Source of the DNA: Lepidonotus clava
Taxonomy: Eukaryota; Annelida; Polychaeta; Phyllodocida; Polynoidae
Direction of reading: 5' to 3'
Length of the DNA: 64,000 nucleotides
NCBI GenBank assembly: GCA_936440205.1
Contig: OW387147.1
Span: 30,095,629 to 30,159,628 of the forward strand
The notes under the pieces are model-generated. The model saw only the letters and a program-made list of their open reading frames with translations, did not search any database and was not told the DNA's origin. Shown here piece by piece: positions 59,162 to 64,000 of this stretch (the first letter of the stretch is position 1; the number at the start of each line of letters is the position of its first letter). A program made the position numbers and the translations under genes.

Positions 59162-60837
59162 GTGAAGGAGGGCACGCCCCTGCAGGGCGAACCTCGCCAG
59201 GCTTCACCCTCAATAACCCCCGAAGCGGGCACGCACCGTGTGCATGTGTCTTCCACGGCAACTAATACCCGCGCAGGGCCTACGCATAATGAACATGAGA
59301 TCCACTTCGAACGGATTAGGCGGATGTGCGAGACGGGCAATAACCCGGGAATGGACACACGCCCACAAGCGTTCGCCGAGCATCGCAGATCTAGATGGCC
59401 AGCCATGATAGCCGACATCGATGTTGGCAGACATCGCGAGGTGTATGAAGCAGTAAGGGCTACGGGAGTGCCGAATGCCATGGGCGCCAGGATCACACTG
59501 GAGTCAGGCCTCGACATCCCAGCATGGCAGGCCTATGCGGATGCCGGACACATGGGTCAGTACGCTGAAGTTATCGAGTTTATAAAATATGGCTTCCCCC
59601 TCGGTTACATCAGCCCTACATCTGACAACAGGGACTGTGATAACCACGCCAGCGCCAATAACTTTCCGGAGCACATAGATCGCTTTATCGAGGGCGAAAT
59701 GCGGATGGGTGCGACACTGGGTCCGTTCCCTACAGCCCCCTTTGATGAGTGGTGCCACATAGCACCCTTAATGACGCGCCCAAAAGTGGACTCCACAAGC
59801 CGGCGCGTCATATCCGACCTAACTTTCCCACAGGAATGCTCTGTCAATGCATATATTATCAAGAACTCCGTATATGGCATCGAACAGGAGCATAGCCTGC
59901 CCAACATTGACTGTTTCGTGGACGCACTTGCGAAGGTGGGTTCCGCTGCTTACATGTCTACGATAGACATAGCCCACGCATACAAAAACTTCCGGTCAGA
60001 TCCTTTGGACTGGCCACTTCTATGTACAAAGTGGGGGGCCGACTTCTATTGCGAGACAGCGATGCCCTTTGGAGCGCGCACATCCTCCTATCACATGCAG
60101 ACAGTCGCCCAGGCTATAGTGTCCATACTAGCCACCAAGGGAGTAAGGGCCTGGATGTACCTCGACGATCTGGTCATATTGTCAGAGGGCGAACACAGGG
60201 CCAACAGCGACTACCGCACAGCAAGACAGCTCCTACGGGAGCTCGGCCTCCCAGAGGCGCCAGACAAGCTCCAGCCCCCAGCCAGGGTCATTAGATGGCT
60301 GGGCGTCGACATAGACGCGGGTGCTATGTCCATCTCAATGCCTCAGGACAAGATTGACCAGGTCCGTAAGGAGGTCACGAATATGGCCTCCAGGCGCACA
60401 ACCACTAGAAGGCATCTACAGTCTCTCACCGGCCTTATTTTACACGTATCCAAGTGTGTCAGGCCCGCCAGGCTCTTCGTTGGGCGGCTGCTGGAGGCAT
60501 TGCGCGGTGACACAAAGTACTACATCAATGTCAGCGCGTCAGTCAGGGCCGACCTCAGATGGTGCCAGGAGTTCCTGAGTGAATGGAACGGGGTATCTCT
60601 CATACCCGCTCCCACACCAACGAAAGAGGTTTACGTTGACGCGTGCCTGACGGGGATAGGCGCGGCCGATGCACGACACGCCTACGCCCTACAGATCGCC
60701 ACTGAGGACAGGAGGGCACACAACATCACAGAGTTGGAGGCCGCCAACGTTGTCGTCGCGCTACACACACTCCTTGGCCCAGAGGACACGGGCGGCCATG
60801 TCAGGGTGTGGTTCGACAACGCAGCAGCGGTACACAT
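59162..60837 (+). CDS. Retroelement reverse transcriptase and start of RNase H (fossil)
   Basis: RT motifs appear in order: RRVISDLTFP, STIDIAHAYKNF (first catalytic Asp), AMPFGARTSSYHMQ and YLDDLVILS (the YxDD box, near residue 331 of the frame). These are followed by a connection region and then the RNase H start: VYVDACLTGIGA, ITELEAANVV and VWFDNAAA hold three of the usual acidic residues. The RNase H region is then split by the LINE. This protein makes the element's DNA from RNA. Confidence 0.85.
60826..60837 (+). repeat. Target-site duplication, left copy
   Basis: AGCGGTACACAT, identical to 63056-63067. Flanks the LINE insertion. Confidence 0.95.
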
Positions 60838-63055
60838 TTCTCTTCTGTTACGCACGAAGTGCGCATGCACGTGGCGCCCTAGTTTTGCACACCACCCTTC
60901 TCCACTCCACTCTGTCTTTTGCCAGTTCCGTGGCTCCCTCTAGAGTAAGGTCCAGGCTCGCTAGGTCTTTGGCGATTACGTTTATCCATGTTGTTGTCTG
61001 GCCTCCTCTTCTCTTTTTCACCTTTCTGTTTGCTTCTTCCAGGGCGATCTTCGCTGGTGTTTCGTCTGGTAGACGTATCGCGTGCCCGTACCACCTGATT
61101 CTTCTGGTCTTTACTGTCGCGCTCCATTTCTCTTGCTTCGTTTTTTCGTAGAGTTCTTCGCTTGTGATCTTTTTGGGCCATGTGATGTTGATGGCCTTTC
61201 GCAGTAGTCTTCGCTGGTAGGCGTCGATCTTGTTGTTAGCAGTTTTGGTCAGCGTCCATAGTTCTGAGTTGTATAGGAAGATACTCTCTGCACATGCTCT
61301 GAATACCCTGCTCTTCGTTTCGATGTTCAGCTTGTTGTTGGTGAAGATATGTTCTAGTTTCTTCATCGCGTTGTTGGTGAGTTGTTTTCGGCGTTTTATG
61401 TCTTCGGTGGTGTCAAGTAGGCTTCCCAGGATCTTACATTTTTTCCAGTCTTCTGGTCCATTTTTCGTTACGGTGTACTCTTCTGTTTTCGCCTCGTTGA
61501 TTTTAAGGCCTCGTCCTTTTAGTTTCGGTACTACTTCGTTTTTCTCTGTTTCGATCTTTTGTTTGTTGTTGCTGGAGGCCCATCCGATGTCGTCTGCGTA
61601 TTTCGGCCTGATGATGGTGCCGTAGTCAGGTGGTATGCAGTACATGTGGTCTCTTAGTTCGGGAGTTTGGTTCTTCTCTCCTATCTTTTCTTGTGGAGCT
61701 TTCGCGTAGCTGTGATCTTCTATCTGCGGGTGTTCTTGCAGCGCTTTCGCCAGATATAGCGTGAAGAGTATTGGACTCAGACAGTCGCCTTGTGGTACGC
61801 CCATTTTCGTCGCGAAGGGTTCTGATGTTTCTCTGCCTACTCTGACCGTGAGTGCGACGTCTTCGACCAGGAGTTTGATGAGGTGGAGTTCCGCCTGGTC
61901 TAGGATAGTTGTTAAATCCTCTATCAGGGTGTTTCTTCTTACCGTGTCGAACGCCTTGCTCATGTCCATGAGGGTGATGTACAGCTCGTAGTCTTTAGAT
62001 GTTATTGCCTTTTCTGCAAGGATCTTGTATGCGAAGGTGTGTTCTGTTGTGCCTCTTCCAGCTCGGTATGCCGCTTGTTCGACTGGGATGTTCGCGTCGA
62101 CCTTTTGTCCTATTCTTCTAATGAGGCATATTGCGAGGACTTTTCTCAGCATGGAGAGTAGTATGATGGGTCTTAGATTTGTCAGCGGTCCTCTGGGTTT
62201 CCCGGGTTTCTGAAGTGGTGTTAGGATGCCTTCTTTTATTTCCTTCGGATGGTGACCTGTTTTTGACATCTCGTTTAGGATCTTCGCTATTTCTTCCGCT
62301 GTCTCATCTCCTCCGTGTTTTAGTTGTTCTGCTCTGATCTCATCTCCGCCCGGACTTTTGTTGTTCTTTAGTGATTTGATGGCTTTTTTCACTTCGTCTG
62401 GCGTGAAGGGTGGTGTTATTTCTTTCGGTGGTATTTCCCTGATGTCAGCTAGATCTTCGTCGCTGAAGGTGTTTTCAAAGTGTTTGGCGATGAGGTCTGC
62501 TTGTTCTTTCGGATCCGATGTTAGTCCTTCTTTTCCTTGTACGAGGAGTGGTTTTCTCTTTTCGTTGTTCGCTATTACTTTCACCGCTTTAAACATTCTA
62601 TATGAGTCTTCGTTGGAATTTTCTATTTCTTCGATCTGCTCCATCAATTTTGCGTGTTTTTCTTTTTCGAGGCTGGCGTGAATTTTGTTGAGCTTGGTGT
62701 TTCGGGCTATTCGGATTTCCTCCCTCTTCTTTGGATCTTTTTCGACATTGAGCCTGTTGTTGAGTGCTTTCTGTTCTTCTGAGAGTTTAATTACTTCTTC
62801 GTTCTTACTTTTCTTCGATTTTCCTTTGAAGCCTAGGATCGATTCTGCTGCTTCCTTGTTAGCGAGTTTGATGTTGTCCCATCTATCTTGTGGCGTGAGG
62901 TGTTCTCGGTCTTTTTCGGACAGGATCTTGCTTACCGTTTTCTTGTACTCTGCTCGTGTTTCTGTGCTGCGGAGATTTTCGAAGTTGATGGTCTTTGATG
63001 GTTTTTTGTTATGGTATATCTTGGTCTTCAAGTTGATATCCATGATGAGTTCCTG
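60838..63055 (-). mobile_element. 5'-truncated RTE-like LINE inserted in the retroelement
   Basis: Bounded exactly by a 12-bp duplication. On the minus strand a single uninterrupted frame of about 730 codons covers nearly the whole insertion. It begins within the end of the apurinic-type endonuclease (ELIMDINLK, where a full element would have SDH just before), so endonuclease and upstream parts are lost. The 3' UTR is only about a dozen bases, with no poly-A tail. Truncation at the 5' end is the usual outcome of target-primed reverse transcription. Confidence 0.9.
60848..63055 (-). CDS. LINE reverse transcriptase (partial, lacks endonuclease)
   Basis: After a Lys/Glu-rich linker come RT motifs: LKNNKSPGGDEIRAEQLK, LTNLRPIILLSMLRKVLA, LMDMSKAFDTV (61.95 kb), KMGVPQGDCLSPILFTLYL (61.79 kb) and KYADDIGW (YADD at 61589-61600). 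All catalytic Asp are present. The C-terminus (SELWTLTKTANNKIDAYQRR, RRIRWYGHAIRL, GGQTTTWINVIAKDL, DRVEWRRVV) has the style of RTE-clade elements such as BovB. Clade placement is by motif style only. The protein is open throughout but cannot mobilise itself without the endonuclease. Confidence 0.88.
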   Translation of the reverse strand, partial: QELIMDINLKTKIYHNKKPSKTINFENLRSTETRAEYKKTVSKILSEKDREHLTPQDRWDNIKLANKEAAESILGFKGKSKKSKNEEVIKLSEEQKALNNRLNVEKDPKKREEIRIARNTKLNKIHASLEKEKHAKLMEQIEEIENSNEDSYRMFKAVKVIANNEKRKPLLVQGKEGLTSDPKEQADLIAKHFENTFSDEDLADIREIPPKEITPPFTPDEVKKAIKSLKNNKSPGGDEIRAEQLKHGGDETAEEIAKILNEMSKTGHHPKEIKEGILTPLQKPGKPRGPLTNLRPIILLSMLRKVLAICLIRRIGQKVDANIPVEQAAYRAGRGTTEHTFAYKILAEKAITSKDYELYITLMDMSKAFDTVRRNTLIEDLTTILDQAELHLIKLLVEDVALTVRVGRETSEPFATKMGVPQGDCLSPILFTLYLAKALQEHPQIEDHSYAKAPQEKIGEKNQTPELRDHMYCIPPDYGTIIRPKYADDIGWASSNNKQKIETEKNEVVPKLKGRGLKINEAKTEEYTVTKNGPEDWKKCKILGSLLDTTEDIKRRKQLTNNAMKKLEHIFTNNKLNIETKSRVFRACAESIFLYNSELWTLTKTANNKIDAYQRRLLRKAINITWPKKITSEELYEKTKQEKWSATVKTRRIRWYGHAIRLPDETPAKIALEEANRKVKKRRGGQTTTWINVIAKDLASLDLTLEGATELAKDRVEWRRVVCKTRAPRACALRA

Positions 63056-63067
63056 AGCGGTACACAT
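63056..63067 (+). repeat. Target-site duplication, right copy
   Basis: AGCGGTACACAT, identical to 60826-60837. The Gag-RT element continues directly after it. Confidence 0.95.
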
Positions 63068-63300
63068 ACTCAGTACTGGAAGAGGTCAGAATCCAATCCT
63101 GCTGGAGTGCGCCAGGGCGGTGTGGATGTTACAAGCGGTATTGCAAGTCAACGTGTCATTTGATCATATCCCAGGAATCAATAACACACTGGCAGATGCA
63201 CTCAGTAGAGCGCACCTGAACAAAACACACCGAGACACAGCAAATAACATCATCCAACACCTTGGCCTAACATATATCAAACCATGTGTATTCTTCCTTA
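63068..63300 (+). CDS. Retroelement RNase H, C-terminal part (fossil)
   Basis: Continues the RNase H region beyond the LINE: ECARAVWMLQ and then HIPGINNTLADALSR, the family's last catalytic Asp and its usual ending. The frame stays open further, overlapping the recombinase frame that follows; overlapping frames between RT/RNase H and recombinase are known in DIRS-type elements. Confidence 0.75.
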
Positions 63301-64000
63301 ATCAGGCAAAATTGTCTTCCAGATCCCCAAATCCTGCACCTACTGAGGCGAGCCGAGCAGAGACAGCAACAGGCCAGAGCTCCAGGAACTCTCGCCAACC
63401 GGAAGGCGGCGGTCGGGACGTACATCGCATTCTCGCGACGCGTAGCAATGGATCCACTACGCCCAAAAATGACAATGATCTGTACCTACATCGAGTACAT
63501 GGCGACATATATTCCCGCCCCTGCCACGATACGAAACAACATATCACACATCAGGGTCTACATGGAACTGGCGGGAGGAGAGACAGCTCCCCTCTACCAT
63601 CCGAGGGTCAAGTTGGCCCTCGATGCCCTGGACAGAAACAAGTCGTATGTGCCACGAGTGAAGGAGGCAATGCCCAGCGACATACTGAGGAGGGTCGTGG
63701 AATCCCTTCCCAGCACACATATAGGCAATGTCGTCAGGGCAGCTGTTCTTCTCATATATTATGCCGCGCTACGCCAGTCAGAAGTAGCACCGAGAACGAT
63801 AGTCGCATTCAACTATACAAGGCACCTCACACGTGGAGACGTGACAGTGTCCCCGTCGAGCGTCGTAATACACGTCAAAGCCGCCAAGAACTTGCAGAAG
63901 TCCGGTGAGCACAAGACGAGGCAACTTATGAGGGCCCGGAACAATGCACTCTGCCCAGTGCAGGCAATAAAAGCAGTCATAGCGCAAACCCCCACCCGCT
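63301..64000 (+). CDS. Retroelement tyrosine recombinase, partial at window edge (fossil)
   Basis: The frame overlaps the RNase H frame in another phase and is open to the window end. Its N-terminal half reads like a core-binding helical domain (TYIEYMATYIPAPATIRNN). Then comes YYAALRQSEVAP near 63760, with the catalytic Arg in A-L-R-x-S-E as in tyrosine recombinases. VVIHVKAAKN follows, with a Lys at the beta-hairpin position. The later His and Tyr boxes lie outside. The enzyme joins the element's circular DNA to the genome without a target duplication. Confidence 0.75.
   Translation, partial: MRQNCLPDPQILHLLRRAEQRQQQARAPGTLANRKAAVGTYIAFSRRVAMDPLRPKMTMICTYIEYMATYIPAPATIRNNISHIRVYMELAGGETAPLYHPRVKLALDALDRNKSYVPRVKEAMPSDILRRVVESLPSTHIGNVVRAAVLLIYYAALRQSEVAPRTIVAFNYTRHLTRGDVTVSPSSVVIHVKAAKNLQKSGEHKTRQLMRARNNALCPVQAIKAVIAQTPTR

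Larger units (their letters stand above)
57711..64000 (+). mobile_element. DIRS-order tyrosine-recombinase retrotransposon (fossil), right end outside window
   Basis: Gene order is Gag-like, reverse transcriptase, RNase H, tyrosine recombinase, with no integrase and no protease seen. This is the DIRS/PAT/Ngaro arrangement. GC content and codon use differ from the AT-rich surroundings. It is interrupted by one large insertion, a LINE at 60838-63055 inside the RNase H region; otherwise its frames are long and it looks little decayed, hence young. Terminal repeats could not be found because the right end is missing. Which DIRS-order clade it belongs to is undecided. Confidence 0.85.

Noticed and set aside
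61230-63056. Plus-strand frames of 60-131 codons
   Set aside because: Antisense shadows of the LINE reverse transcriptase.
60848-63067. Treating the minus-strand RT as part of the DIRS-order element
   Set aside because: It is bounded by a 12-bp target-site duplication and has LINE-type motifs; it is a separate insertion.
1-64000. CRISPR arrays, operons or bacterial gene organisation
   Set aside because: Spliced gene structure, microsatellites and retroelements show a eukaryotic genome; the tandem arrays seen lack unique spacers of uniform length.

Overview
The window looks like a piece of an animal nuclear genome, probably a marine invertebrate. Evidence: AT-rich DNA, one spliced gene with GT-AG introns and consistent intron phases, CUB and calcium-binding EGF modules, long dinucleotide microsatellites, small TIR elements, a DIRS-order tyrosine-recombinase retrotransposon and an RTE-like LINE. 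The phylum cannot be named from sequence alone.

Region 1-37.4 kb holds no gene I can support from start to stop. It carries microsatellites, a 203-bp TIR element flanked by TA (5813-6015), a pyrimidine-rich degenerate repeat (10.02-10.85 kb), an unusual ~30-bp periodic array (24.41-24.68 kb), a perfect 84-bp palindrome (27823-27906), a dispersed repeat whose second copy is 28 kb away, a tRNA-like remnant, and several GC-rich, promoter-like patches (17.7, 22.1-22.6, 25.2-25.6 and 31.4-31.96 kb). The 31.5-kb patch is the best, with three ETS sites, several YY1-type sites and an E-box.

Region 37.5-55.5 kb (minus strand) is a gene for a single-pass membrane protein. Fourteen exons were read by eye. 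Nearly all junctions agree in phase. In order they give: CUB domain (three exons), two calcium-binding EGF domains, a Cys-bearing segment, a short Cys-rich segment, a Thr/Ser/Pro mucin-like exon, a membrane-proximal domain over four exons plus the start of the fifth, a transmembrane helix and a 57-residue basic/Gln-rich tail ending at 37519. The signal-peptide exon was not found, and two junctions need at least one extra exon each. Its introns hold a 58-bp perfect palindrome next to a GC-rich minisatellite, MITE-like elements, and a ~0.5-kb repeat in inverted orientation whose right copy is itself interrupted by a fold-back element.

Region 57.7-64.0 kb is a DIRS-order tyrosine-recombinase retrotransposon (Gag-like, RT, RNase H, recombinase; the right end lies outside the window), treated here as a fossil. 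A 5'-truncated RTE-like LINE (60838-63055, minus strand) sits inside its RNase H region, flanked by an exact 12-bp target-site duplication.
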